DNA of 64,000 nt from Dehalococcoidia bacterium (GTDB lineage Bacteria; Chloroflexota; Dehalococcoidia; Tepidiformales; Tepidiformaceae): NCBI GenBank assembly GCA_022827945.1, contig JAJEIT010000062.1:1-64000 (forward strand), given 5' to 3'. Of this stretch, positions 53,227-60,636 are shown one piece after another. Position 1 is the stretch's first letter; every line of letters starts with the position of its first letter. The translations under genes were made by a program, and so were the position numbers. The notes under the pieces are model-generated. The model did not search any database, was not told the origin of the DNA, and saw only the letters and a program-made list of their open reading frames with translations.

Positions 53227-53259
53227 TGGCAGGCGTGCTCTCCCTACCACTTGTCCCAG
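53227..53259 (+). repeat. 33-bp direct repeat, left flank of DUF262 island
   Basis: This 33-base stretch matches 55295-55327 with two mismatches. Its last part (CTACCACTTGTCCCAG) is a copy of the 3' end of the nitroreductase gene at 55312. The DUF262 stop codon begins at the next base, 53260. Confidence 0.85.
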
Positions 53260-55248
53260 CTAAGCACCCCCGGCGGCTTCTACTTCGGATGCCAGCGCCA
53301 GCACTTCGTTCTCCACGTATCGCTTGAAGGCCTCAACGTCGGTGAAGTGTCGGAACCCATGGTCATTGGCGATCTGGAGCGTGGCCTGTTCTTCATCGAG
53401 GAGAAGGGCGACTGGCTCGCTGAAGCCCTCCTGGAGTCCGTTCGGCCAAGCGAGGTCGAGAATTGCCAGCGGATCTCCGGTGTCTTTGTGGGAGAGTTCG
53501 TGCTCGACATGACCCTGAGGGAGACCGAAGCCGCCAACCCACTCGCTCAGGGCAGTCAGCACGGCCTCTTCCACGGCACCTTCAATGCCTCCAGGGACGA
53601 CTTCCTCCTGCGGGGCCGGTTCTGCTGGCGCGGGGGCTGGCTCAGGAACCGGCAGCGTCGCGGCGTCATGGAGAAGCTCGTCCAGTAACGCGTTTGCGGC
53701 TTTAGCCAGCAGGTGTTGGCGTTCTTCGAGGAAGCGCGTGTAGTTCTCGGTCTTCCATAGCTCCCGGTCCATCGGAATCCACTGTGAGGCGAGCGCCCCG
53801 GGGTGTTGCGCTTCAATCGCGGGAAAGTACTCCGAAGGAGGCTGGTCGCTAATCTGCAAGTTTGTGTCCTTGGTCAGGAAGCAGAAATTCGCAACTGCGT
53901 TCACCTCTGACCTGTGGAACTCCTGCCGGTAGAGCAAGGCCTTCGGGAAGATGTGGTGAACCTCAAGTCGGTTCATGCTTCCTAGGAGATTGCTCTTGAG
54001 GGGTAGCCCTGTCCCCCAGTCCTGTGCCTCGCCTACTCGTGTCAACGCATAGAGGACGGGGTAGAAGCGGGCGCCAAGGCTCCACCCGCGAAAGTGTGCG
54101 GGCTCAATGCGCAGACTGCCGTGCCAGAGTCGCAACTGCTCGAGCAAACGGTCAACGCCCGCGTCCGTGTCCTCTATAGCCTCAAGGTCTTGGTCAAGAA
54201 CAGTCTCTGTTGATCCCGAGAACCGTCCCCACATAGCGCTCTGGAAATACCAATACAGGAGTCGATCCCGCTCGATCGGATCGGCTAGGTGGCCTCCGCG
54301 GGCGTTGACATAGCGAGCCATGATGGGAAGTGCGTACCGGCCAAAGAGGACACGGTCGTGATCCAACCCAAGCCGCCCGCCTATCAGATTCAGTGTGTGG
54401 TCGATGCACTTTTCGGCCTGAGCCAAACCGTCTTGGATTGCCGAGGTTGGCTGGTCGTGCAAGTAGGAGAACCGGGCCTCGCCGGTCACGATGGCGTTCA
54501 CATTCCGTAGCAGCCAGTCGAGGTTGAAGTCGTATCCGCTGCGGTGCCATCGGGACAAGATGGACTGCATTTGCTCCCGCCCTTCGGGCCAGGAGCCACA
54601 GATCTTGGCCAACGCGAGGTCACCTTGGGACAGCTTGGTTCCGCCGCTATTCACGCGGTTGAAGATGTCAACGACCACGTCGATTGTCTTGTCTGTGCCG
54701 GTCACTTCCTCGACATGGAGGTCAATGTCTCTCACGCCAAGAATGTTGTTGAGGCGTCCGATGTACTCCCCCTGTTGGGAAAGAAACTCCGGTACGGCAG
54801 CGAGCCGTGTGATGTAGGCGCCAAGCCCCGAGTGCCCCTCTTGCATGAGCTTCGAGACGTCGATCCAGCGGGGGTCGTCCTTCATGCGCGACGGCTGGTA
54901 AAACCGGAATTCCTCAGTCTCGAGGTTGAAAAAGAGGTCAGTGAACGCCCTTGCGTTGCCGTCGAAGAAGGCCGGTGGCGCTCCGCGGATGATTCCGTAG
55001 AGGGACGTGATTCGTTGTTGTCCGTCCAGAAGTAGCCGGACCACCCCCGTTGCGAGTTCCTGTTCACCACGTGAACTCACCTCGTCTGCCTGCGTTGCCC
55101 ACACCAACAGGCTTCCGACCGGGTGACCGTGGTACAGGGAATCCAGTAGGCCGCGCACCTGGTCGCGGTTCCATACATACCCCCGCTGAAATTTCGGCAG
55201 CGCCATGTATCCACTGTCAATGTGGTCAAGGATGGTCGAGACCTTCAC
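53260..55248 (-). CDS. DUF262/DUF1524 (GmrSD-like) HNH nuclease-type protein
   Basis: The 662-residue protein has the DUF262 (ParB-like, GmrS) start ALPKFQRGYVWNRDQVRGLL and RLLLDGQQRITSLYG (72-86), a long middle, and an HNH DUF1524 motif around residue 430 (LEVHHIFPKALLYRQEF), then NFCFLTKDTNLQISDQPPSEY. It is thus a fused GmrS/GmrD-like protein of the type IV restriction family, which acts on modified phage DNA using NTP. GTG start with AGAAGGAG upstream. About 170 C-terminal residues are unassigned (Pro/Ala/Glu-rich linker, then a helical end). Codon choice is less GC-biased than in neighbours, a sign of transfer. Confidence 0.9.
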   Translation of the reverse strand: MKVSTILDHIDSGYMALPKFQRGYVWNRDQVRGLLDSLYHGHPVGSLLVWATQADEVSSRGEQELATGVVRLLLDGQQRITSLYGIIRGAPPAFFDGNARAFTDLFFNLETEEFRFYQPSRMKDDPRWIDVSKLMQEGHSGLGAYITRLAAVPEFLSQQGEYIGRLNNILGVRDIDLHVEEVTGTDKTIDVVVDIFNRVNSGGTKLSQGDLALAKICGSWPEGREQMQSILSRWHRSGYDFNLDWLLRNVNAIVTGEARFSYLHDQPTSAIQDGLAQAEKCIDHTLNLIGGRLGLDHDRVLFGRYALPIMARYVNARGGHLADPIERDRLLYWYFQSAMWGRFSGSTETVLDQDLEAIEDTDAGVDRLLEQLRLWHGSLRIEPAHFRGWSLGARFYPVLYALTRVGEAQDWGTGLPLKSNLLGSMNRLEVHHIFPKALLYRQEFHRSEVNAVANFCFLTKDTNLQISDQPPSEYFPAIEAQHPGALASQWIPMDRELWKTENYTRFLEERQHLLAKAANALLDELLHDAATLPVPEPAPAPAEPAPQEEVVPGGIEGAVEEAVLTALSEWVGGFGLPQGHVEHELSHKDTGDPLAILDLAWPNGLQEGFSEPVALLLDEEQATLQIANDHGFRHFTDVEAFKRYVENEVLALASEVEAAGGA

Positions 55249-55270
55249 GTATGGGAACTCCTTCTACGCT

Positions 55271-55289
55271 CTAGTGCCCTGGGCCCTAG
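55271..55289. promoter_or_regulatory. 19-bp near-palindrome before DUF262 gene
   Basis: CTAGTGCCC and GGGCCCTAG face each other around one base with one mismatched pair. It lies 22 bases upstream of the DUF262 start and within the island; it could be an operator or part of a recombination site. Confidence 0.4.
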
Positions 55290-55294
55290 TGTCC

Positions 55295-55327
55295 TGGCCG
55301 GCGTGCTCTTCCTACCACTTGTCCCAG
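55295..55327 (+). repeat. 33-bp direct repeat, right flank of DUF262 island
   Basis: The copy includes the final five codons and stop of the nitroreductase gene (minus strand, 55312-55327) plus 17 downstream bases. Two mismatches separate it from 53227-53259. Confidence 0.85.
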
Positions 55328-55935
55328 TGGACCGTTTCCTCGACGGGAAGCCGCGAGACCGGACCGAAGTTCCCCATGGGATAGCCGACCGGGAGCAGGC
55401 AGTACGCCTCGACCGTGTCCGGCAGGCCCAGGATCTCCTTCACCCGCGCGCGGTCGCGCAGGCCCAGCGTCGTGGGTGTGGCGCCCAGCCCGAGGGCGCG
55501 CGCCGCCAGCAGCACGTTCTGGACCGCCGGCCAGACGTACCCGCCGCCGCCCGCCCGCGCCGCGTCGGACTGGGGCTCCGGGAACTCCAGGCAGCCGATG
55601 ACGAGTGCCGGGATCTCGTGCATGTGCTCCATCTGCCAGACCACCGCCTCCCGCATCCGGTCGCGCTTCGCCTTCGAGTGGTGGGGAAGCTCCTCGACGG
55701 TGTCCGCCGCCATGTAGGCGGTGATGTGCTTGCGGTTCTCCTCCGCCAGCAGCCGCTTCGTCTCGGGGTCGCGCACGATCAGCCAGCGCACGTTCTGCAC
55801 GTTCGAGCCCGTGGGCGCGTGGTTGCCGGCGTCCGCCAGCTTCAGCAGCAGCTCCTCCGGAACCGGGTCCGGCTTGATCCTCCGCATCGCGCGGCAGTTG
55901 TACATAACTTCGAAAATGCCCAATTCCTCGGACAT
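55312..55935 (-). CDS. Nitroreductase family protein
   Basis: The 207-residue FMN-binding nitroreductase-fold protein starts GIFEVMYNCRAMRRIKPDPV and shows HAPTGSNVQNVRWLIVRDPE, VWPAVQNVLLAARALGLG and LLPVGYPMGNFGPV. It is related in layout to the protein at 4285-4971 (38 of the closing motif residues are similar in type, not counted exactly). It ends HWDKW; this end is duplicated at the far side of the DUF262 island. The substrate is unknown. Confidence 0.92.
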   Translation of the reverse strand: MSEELGIFEVMYNCRAMRRIKPDPVPEELLLKLADAGNHAPTGSNVQNVRWLIVRDPETKRLLAEENRKHITAYMAADTVEELPHHSKAKRDRMREAVVWQMEHMHEIPALVIGCLEFPEPQSDAARAGGGGYVWPAVQNVLLAARALGLGATPTTLGLRDRARVKEILGLPDTVEAYCLLPVGYPMGNFGPVSRLPVEETVHWDKW

Positions 55936-56003
55936 GGCGTCCTCCCTGTCACGTCTCGCGTGTGTCCGTGCGAGACTACGCGACCCAGCACTGGAGGCTA
56001 CCC

Positions 56004-56783
56004 ATGCCCGACCTGCTCTACGACAAACGCGACCGTTTCGCGGTCTTCACCATGAACCGCCCCGAGCGCCTCAACGCCCTCGGCGGCACGATGATGAGCG
56101 ACCTCAGCGAGGCCCTGGCCGACTTCAACGCCGACCCGGACATGCGCGCCGGGATCCTCACCGGCGCCGGGCGCGCCTTCAGCGCCGGCGCCGACCTGAA
56201 GGAGATGAACCAGCGCAACATCGACCGCGGCGCCGCCGCCGCCCCCACCCGCACCTTCGACCCCGCCAGCAGCCTCCCCTTCTCCCGCTCCCCCAAGCCG
56301 GTCATCGCCGCCATCAACGGCCTCTGCATCGCCGGCGGCCTCGAGCGTGCTCTCGATTGCGACATCCGCATCTGCTCGACCGAGGCCTGGTTCGGCCTCT
56401 TCGAAGTGAAGCGAGGCATCCTTGCCGGCTATGCCATCCACCACCTCGCCCGCCTCGTCCCCTTTAGCGACGCCATGTACATCCTCCTCACCGGGGACCG
56501 CGTCGAGGCCGACGACGCCCTCCGCATGGGGCTCGTGCGCGAGGTGCTCGACCCGGACGAGCTGATGCCCCGCGCCGAGGCCATCGCCGGCATGATCGCC
56601 GAGAACGCGCCCCTCTCCGTCGAGGGCAGCAAGTTCATGGCCCAGCAGTGGCGGCAGCTCATGATCGATGAGTCGTACCGGACCGGCGAATGGGTCAGCC
56701 GCGCCGTCCTCAACTCCGAAGACGCAAAGGAAGGCCCGCGCGCCTTCTCCGAGAAGCGCCCGGCCCGCTGGCAGGGCCGCTAG
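56004..56783 (+). CDS. Enoyl-CoA hydratase/isomerase (crotonase) family protein
   Basis: The 259-residue protein has the crotonase pattern: MNRPERLNALGGTMMSDL, the oxyanion motif AFSAGADLKEM, and IAAINGLCIAGGLERALDCD. The ATG at 56004 behind GGAGG is preferred to one at 55962. The enzyme handles acyl-CoA thioesters (hydration, isomerisation or hydrolysis). It precedes a Gfo/Idh/MocA dehydrogenase by 18 bases. Confidence 0.92.
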   Translation: MPDLLYDKRDRFAVFTMNRPERLNALGGTMMSDLSEALADFNADPDMRAGILTGAGRAFSAGADLKEMNQRNIDRGAAAAPTRTFDPASSLPFSRSPKPVIAAINGLCIAGGLERALDCDIRICSTEAWFGLFEVKRGILAGYAIHHLARLVPFSDAMYILLTGDRVEADDALRMGLVREVLDPDELMPRAEAIAGMIAENAPLSVEGSKFMAQQWRQLMIDESYRTGEWVSRAVLNSEDAKEGPRAFSEKRPARWQGR

Positions 56784-56801
56784 AAGAAGGAGCACCCCGC
56801 G

Positions 56802-57854
56802 ATGACCTCGAACGAAGCTCCCCTGCGCGTCGGCCTCATCGGCGCCGGCGGCAACATGAAGCTGCGCCACATCCCCGGCTTCCAGGAGACGGGCGAAGTC
56901 GAGCTCGTCTCCGTCTGCAACCGCAGCGAGGCCAGCGGCCGCGCCATCGCCGATGAGTACGGCATCCCGCACGTCGAGCCGGACCCCGCCACCCTCCTCG
57001 CCGCCGACGACATCGACGCCGTCTGCATCGGCACCTGGCCCTACCAGCACCGGGACCTCACCATCGCCGCCCTCGAGGCGGGCAAGCACGTCCTCTGCGA
57101 GGCGCGAATGGCCATGAACGCCACCGAGGCCCGCGAGATGCTCGCCGCCTCCGAGGCTCACCCCGACCTCGTCGCCCAGATCGTCCCCGCCCCCTTCGAC
57201 TTCAGGAGCTGGCGCACCGTCCGCCGCCTGCTCGAGGACGGCTCCGTCGGCGATGTCCGCGACGTGCACGTCACCGTCCTCGGCGGCGCGTCCCTCAACC
57301 TCGACGCTCCCCTCCACTGGCGCGATCGGACGGACCTCTCCGGCATGAACGTGATGGCCTACGGCATCTACACCGAGATCATCGGCCGCTGGTTCGGCCC
57401 GACCCGCTCCGTCCTCGCCCACGGCGCGACCTTCGTCCGTGAGCGCACGAACGCCGAGACCGGCGAACGCACCGCCATCGAGGTGCCCGACAGCCTCGGC
57501 GTCTTCGCCGAGCTGGAGCGCGGCGGTCGCGTCACCTACCGGGTCTCGACCGTGCTCCACGCGGCCCCGCCCGAGGCCAACGGCATCTCCGTCTACGGCT
57601 CCGCCGGAACCCTCCACTGGCGCCTCGGCGACACGATGACCTACGCCCCCCTGGGCGAGGAGCCCGCCCCCCTCGACCCCGACCCCGGCACCGCCGGCGA
57701 ATGGCGCGTCGAGCAGGACTTCGTCGACTCAGTCCGCCGGGGCGCGCCCGTCACCCTCACCAGCTTCCCCGACGGCGTTGAGTACATGCGCGTCATCGAA
57801 GCCACCCACCGCAGCCGCACCGAAGGCCGCGCGGTCGACCTGTCGGAGGTTTAG
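56802..57854 (+). CDS. Gfo/Idh/MocA-family oxidoreductase
   Basis: The 350-residue protein has the NAD-binding LRVGLIGAGGNMKLRHIPGF, the conserved EAGKHVLCEARMAMN (where classical members have EKP), and a C-terminal alpha/beta domain (TGERTAIEVPDSLGVFAEL). The family oxidises sugars, inositols and related alcohols. The usual EKP catalytic lysine is replaced by an alanine/arginine pair in CEARM, so activity on the common sugars is doubtful. It follows the crotonase gene closely. Confidence 0.9.
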   Translation: MTSNEAPLRVGLIGAGGNMKLRHIPGFQETGEVELVSVCNRSEASGRAIADEYGIPHVEPDPATLLAADDIDAVCIGTWPYQHRDLTIAALEAGKHVLCEARMAMNATEAREMLAASEAHPDLVAQIVPAPFDFRSWRTVRRLLEDGSVGDVRDVHVTVLGGASLNLDAPLHWRDRTDLSGMNVMAYGIYTEIIGRWFGPTRSVLAHGATFVRERTNAETGERTAIEVPDSLGVFAELERGGRVTYRVSTVLHAAPPEANGISVYGSAGTLHWRLGDTMTYAPLGEEPAPLDPDPGTAGEWRVEQDFVDSVRRGAPVTLTSFPDGVEYMRVIEATHRSRTEGRAVDLSEV

Positions 57855-57876
57855 CCACCTGTCCCGCTCGCCCCTG

Positions 57877-57882
57877 TAAGGT
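57877..57882 (+). promoter_or_regulatory. -10 box TAAGGT before epoxide hydrolase
   Basis: TAAGGT lies 28 bases before the ATG at 57911, with ACGGAGG as ribosome binding site. Confidence 0.35.
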
Positions 57883-57910
57883 GCGCGGCGAACAAACACG
57901 GAGGAACCCC

Positions 57911-59137
57911 ATGCCGCAGGCCGAACCCTTCACCGTCGCCGTCCCCGACGAGGCCATCGAGGACCTCCACCACCGCCTCGATAACACGCGCTTCGCTCCC
58001 GACTTCGCCAACGAGGACTGGCGCTTCGGCATGAACGGCGAGTACCTCGAGTCGTTCCTCCACTCCTGGCGTCATGAGTACGACTGGCGCGAGACCGAAT
58101 CGCGCATCAACAACTTCAACAACTACCAGGTCGACTTCGAGGGCGTCCCCCTCCACTTCATCCACGAGAAGGGCAAGGGCCCGAACCCCGTGCCCCTCAT
58201 CCTCACGCACGGCTGGCCCTGGACGTTCTGGGACTTCGAGCAGGTCATCCGCCCCCTCACCGACCCTGCCGCCTACGGCGGCGACCCCGCGGACGCCTTC
58301 GACGTCGTCGTGCCCTCCCTTCCCGGCTTCGGCTTCTCCACGCCCCTCCGCGTCGACGGGCTGCAGACGAGCAAGGGCGTCGACCTCTGGGCCCGCCTCA
58401 TGACCGACGTGCTCGGCTACGACCGCTTCGCCGCCGCCGGCGGCGACTTCGGCGCGATGATGTCGGGCACCCTCGGCGCTCGCTACCCGGACCGGGTCCT
58501 GGGCGTCTACGTGACCCTGCCGTCCCTGCCCGCCCTCTCCGTCCCCGACAACGTCCCCGAGCCCGGCAGCACCAGCCAGCTGGTGGGCATGCTCATGGGT
58601 CCGGCCATGCGCACCAGTCCCGACGACTTCGCTCCCGAAGAGCGCCACCGCTACGGCGTCATGGAGGACCGCTGGAAGACCGCGTTGTCGCACATCGCCG
58701 TCCACACCACCGACCCGCAGACCCTCGCCTTCGCCCTGCACGACTCGCCCGCCGGGCTCGCCTCCTGGCTCGTCGAGCGCCGCCGCAACTGGAGCGACAA
58801 CGAAGGCGATGTCGAGGAGGCGTTCTCCCGCCAGTTCCTGCTTGATACGGTCAGCATCTACTGGTTCACCGAAAGCTTCGTCACGACTTCGCGCTGGTAC
58901 TGGCACACGTTCCGCACGCCGCCCCAGGCCGTACCCGACCCGGAGGCCGCCCGCCAGGTGCCGTTCGGCATGCCCGTCTTCCCCAAGGAGATGATCTTCG
59001 TGCCCCGCGCCGCGGCCGAGGCCTCGGCCAACGTCGTCCACTGGACCGAGCACCCTCGGGGCGGCCACTTCGCCCCCTCCGAGGTCCCCGAAGTCTTCAC
59101 CGACGACGTCCGCGCCTTCTTCCGCAAGCTCCGCTAG
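57911..59137 (+). CDS. Epoxide hydrolase (EHN-type alpha/beta hydrolase)
   Basis: The 408-residue protein parallels the one at 31902-33098: lid region PFTVAVPDEAIEDLHHRLDN, WRFGMNGEYLESFLHSW, oxyanion motif THGWPWTFWDF, nucleophile Asp in AAGGDFGAMMSG and C-terminal His in RGGHFAPSEVPE. It is expected to hydrolyse epoxides to diols. The ATG at 57911 follows GGAGG; an upstream start is less likely. Confidence 0.92.
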   Translation: MPQAEPFTVAVPDEAIEDLHHRLDNTRFAPDFANEDWRFGMNGEYLESFLHSWRHEYDWRETESRINNFNNYQVDFEGVPLHFIHEKGKGPNPVPLILTHGWPWTFWDFEQVIRPLTDPAAYGGDPADAFDVVVPSLPGFGFSTPLRVDGLQTSKGVDLWARLMTDVLGYDRFAAAGGDFGAMMSGTLGARYPDRVLGVYVTLPSLPALSVPDNVPEPGSTSQLVGMLMGPAMRTSPDDFAPEERHRYGVMEDRWKTALSHIAVHTTDPQTLAFALHDSPAGLASWLVERRRNWSDNEGDVEEAFSRQFLLDTVSIYWFTESFVTTSRWYWHTFRTPPQAVPDPEAARQVPFGMPVFPKEMIFVPRAAAEASANVVHWTEHPRGGHFAPSEVPEVFTDDVRAFFRKLR

Positions 59138-59146
59138 CGGGGAAGC

Positions 59147-59611
59147 TCAGGCGAGTTCGAGGTCGGGGAAGTAGCTCGCGTAAAACCCGCGGTCGCGCGT
59201 GAGCAGGCGGTCGGCGTGCACCAGCGCATGCGCCCCGATCACGAAGTCAGCGACGAGGTGCTGCCGCGGCCGAACGAGCTCCCCGCAACGCTCGCACCGC
59301 ACTGACTGCGCCGCGCCACACCGTGCGCACGTCAGGGTGCGTGGCCGGCGGCGGGTGTACTCCACCCATGCCTCGCCCGCCATCTTGAGCACTTCCCGAG
59401 TGGGCGACTCCAGCTGGATGGCGTTATCGGCCAGGAAGCCATCGAGGTCGCGACCTCCAAACTCTCCCGCGAGTTCCGCATAGACCGCGTCGACGATGAC
59501 GATGGCACCCTGCCGTTGTGCGGACGCCAGCAACGTCCAGGTGGCTTCCCCGTCAGGTGCGTCCTCAATGACGAGGTCGAGAACGATGTTGGTGTCGAGG
59601 GCGGAGATCAC
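59147..59611 (-). CDS. vapC: VapC-like PIN toxin with inserted zinc ribbon
   Basis: The 154-residue PIN nuclease has acidic residues D6 (SALDTNIVLDL), E46 (VYAELAGEF), D122 (LVADFVIGAHA) and D140 (LLTRDRGFY). Between the second and third it carries CARCGAAQSVRCERCG, with C95, C98, C106 and C109, a zinc-ribbon-like insertion rare in VapC toxins. GTG start overlaps the antitoxin stop by 4 bases. It should cleave RNA unless bound by the antitoxin. Confidence 0.9.
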   Translation of the reverse strand: MISALDTNIVLDLVIEDAPDGEATWTLLASAQRQGAIVIVDAVYAELAGEFGGRDLDGFLADNAIQLESPTREVLKMAGEAWVEYTRRRPRTLTCARCGAAQSVRCERCGELVRPRQHLVADFVIGAHALVHADRLLTRDRGFYASYFPDLELA

Positions 59612-59832
59612 CGTCCTCGCATCTCCTCGACGATCTCATCGGGAGTCTGTTCGCGCTTCCCCAGGTATCCGACCCACTTGTCGAAGGAGCTTTCCTCGAT
59701 GTCCTTGCACAGGACGAACTCGCCGTCCTTCTCGACAAACTCCACCTTGTCGCCCGCTCGCAGGCCCATCCGGTCCCGGACGGCCTTCGGGATGGTGACC
59801 TGTCCCTTGCTGGTTACCGTCGTGCTCGCCAT
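59608..59832 (-). CDS. vapB: AbrB/MazE-fold antitoxin (VapB-like)
   Basis: The 74-residue protein has a swapped-hairpin AbrB domain: MASTTVTSKGQVTIPKAVRD and GLRAGDKVEFVEKDGEFVL. The C-terminal tail (ESSFDKWVGYLGKREQTPDE) would bind and inhibit the toxin. The ATG at 59832 is chosen because the DNA-binding motif starts there, with GGGAGTGCGGC upstream. Overlapping palindromes at 59847-59881 precede it, presumably bound by the toxin-antitoxin complex. Confidence 0.9.
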   Translation of the reverse strand: MASTTVTSKGQVTIPKAVRDRMGLRAGDKVEFVEKDGEFVLCKDIEESSFDKWVGYLGKREQTPDEIVEEMRGR

Positions 59833-59846
59833 GCCGCACTCCCGAG

Positions 59847-59881
59847 GTAATACTCTTGGAGTATTACACTTAGTGTAATAC
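59847..59881 (-). promoter_or_regulatory. Overlapping 21-bp palindromes: vapBC operator
   Basis: GTAATACTC (59847) and GAGTATTAC (59859) form a perfect inverted repeat around three bases; GTATTACAC (59861) and GTGTAATAC (59873) form a second around three bases, sharing the middle half-site. The three GTAATAC/GTATTAC half-sites lie at 59847, 59861 and 59875. The AT-rich region also offers -10-like sequences. Confidence 0.85.
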
Positions 59882-59888
59882 CTGGGAC

Positions 59889-60311
59889 TCAAGTTGTGGA
59901 GCCGAACCGCCCCTCCACGAACCCCAGTACCTCGCCCGCGATCTCCAGCGCCCGCGCCGAGTCCGTCGCGTCGTACGCCTCGGCCGGGACGCCCCCGGGG
60001 ATGGTCGTCGGGTAGCGCGAGCCGAGATCGTGCTTGTCCAGCAGGATCGCCATCGGCCGGATCGCCTCGAACGTCGGGTCGAACGCGACCGCGTCCTCGC
60101 AGAGGTCGGCCAGCGCCCCGCCCCACACCGCTTCCGCCCCCTGCCCCAGCAGGAACGCCGTGACCGCCTTCTCGGCGCACTGCTGCGCGAGGAAGCAGGC
60201 CAGCGCGTGCCGCCCCGCCTCCGCCACCAGCCGCCCGTCCGACAGGTCGTGGCGCGCCTGCGCGAGCCAGCGGGACGCTTCCCGCCCGCCGCTGCGCGGT
60301 GACTCAGGCAT
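59889..60311 (-). CDS. HEPN-domain protein
   Basis: The 140-residue protein has the HEPN pattern: helix RWLAQARHDLSDGRLVAE, LAQQCAEKAVTAFLL and a late RYPTTIPGG. HEPN toxins usually have RxxxxxH as RNase motif; this protein has R99 but no histidine at the right spacing. The start overlaps the upstream MNT gene by 8 bases, the normal HEPN-MNT pairing. Toxin activity is doubtful. Confidence 0.85.
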   Translation of the reverse strand: MPESPRSGGREASRWLAQARHDLSDGRLVAEAGRHALACFLAQQCAEKAVTAFLLGQGAEAVWGGALADLCEDAVAFDPTFEAIRPMAILLDKHDLGSRYPTTIPGGVPAEAYDATDSARALEIAGEVLGFVEGRFGSTT

Positions 60312-60630
60312 TGTCCGCCAGCGCCCGGCGCAGCACCGGGTCGTCCTCCCCCAGCGCCTCGAACTCCCCCGGCGTGTACACCCAGAAGCGGGTCGCCACG
60401 CGCGGCTGCAGGTGCGAGACGAAGAAGTCCGCCCTTCGCCGGAACGGTTCGTCCGTTTCCCGTACGAGCACCAGGTCCAGCGCGCTCCCCACGTCCACCT
60501 CGCCCCTCGCGAGGTCGCCCGTCAGGTACGAGCGCTCAACGCCGAGCATCGGGAGCTCCGCCGCCATGCGCTGCAACTCCGCCTCCAGCAACTCACGGCG
60601 GCGTTCGGCAAAGCCGACCATCACAGCCAT
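60304..60630 (-). CDS. Minimal nucleotidyltransferase (MNT), degenerate
   Basis: The 108-residue protein resembles MNT partners of HEPN proteins: ERSYLTGDLARGEVDVGSALDLVLV aligns (in part) with the classical GSxARGxxxxxSDIDLxV. In MNTs that AMPylate the HEPN partner both acidic residues of the SDID-type motif bind Mg; here the first is alanine (SALDLV), and G-S is replaced by G-D. It may therefore be catalytically dead and act as a binding antitoxin only. Confidence 0.8.
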   Translation of the reverse strand: MAVMVGFAERRRELLEAELQRMAAELPMLGVERSYLTGDLARGEVDVGSALDLVLVRETDEPFRRRADFFVSHLQPRVATRFWVYTPGEFEALGEDDPVLRRALADNA

Positions 60631-60636
60631 GTGGCG

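Larger units (their letters stand above)
53227..55327. mobile_element. Candidate DUF262 (GmrSD-like) defence island bounded by direct repeats
   Basis: About 2.07 kb holding a single gene lies between the 33-bp repeats. It is visibly less GC-rich than its surroundings. The right repeat covers the end of a nitroreductase gene, which remains intact, as happens when integration uses a gene's 3' end. There is no integrase or transposase inside. Confidence 0.6.

Noticed and set aside
53227-55327. Insertion sequence or transposon
   Set aside because: No transposase and no terminal inverted repeats; the flanks are direct repeats of 33 bp, too long for a normal target duplication.
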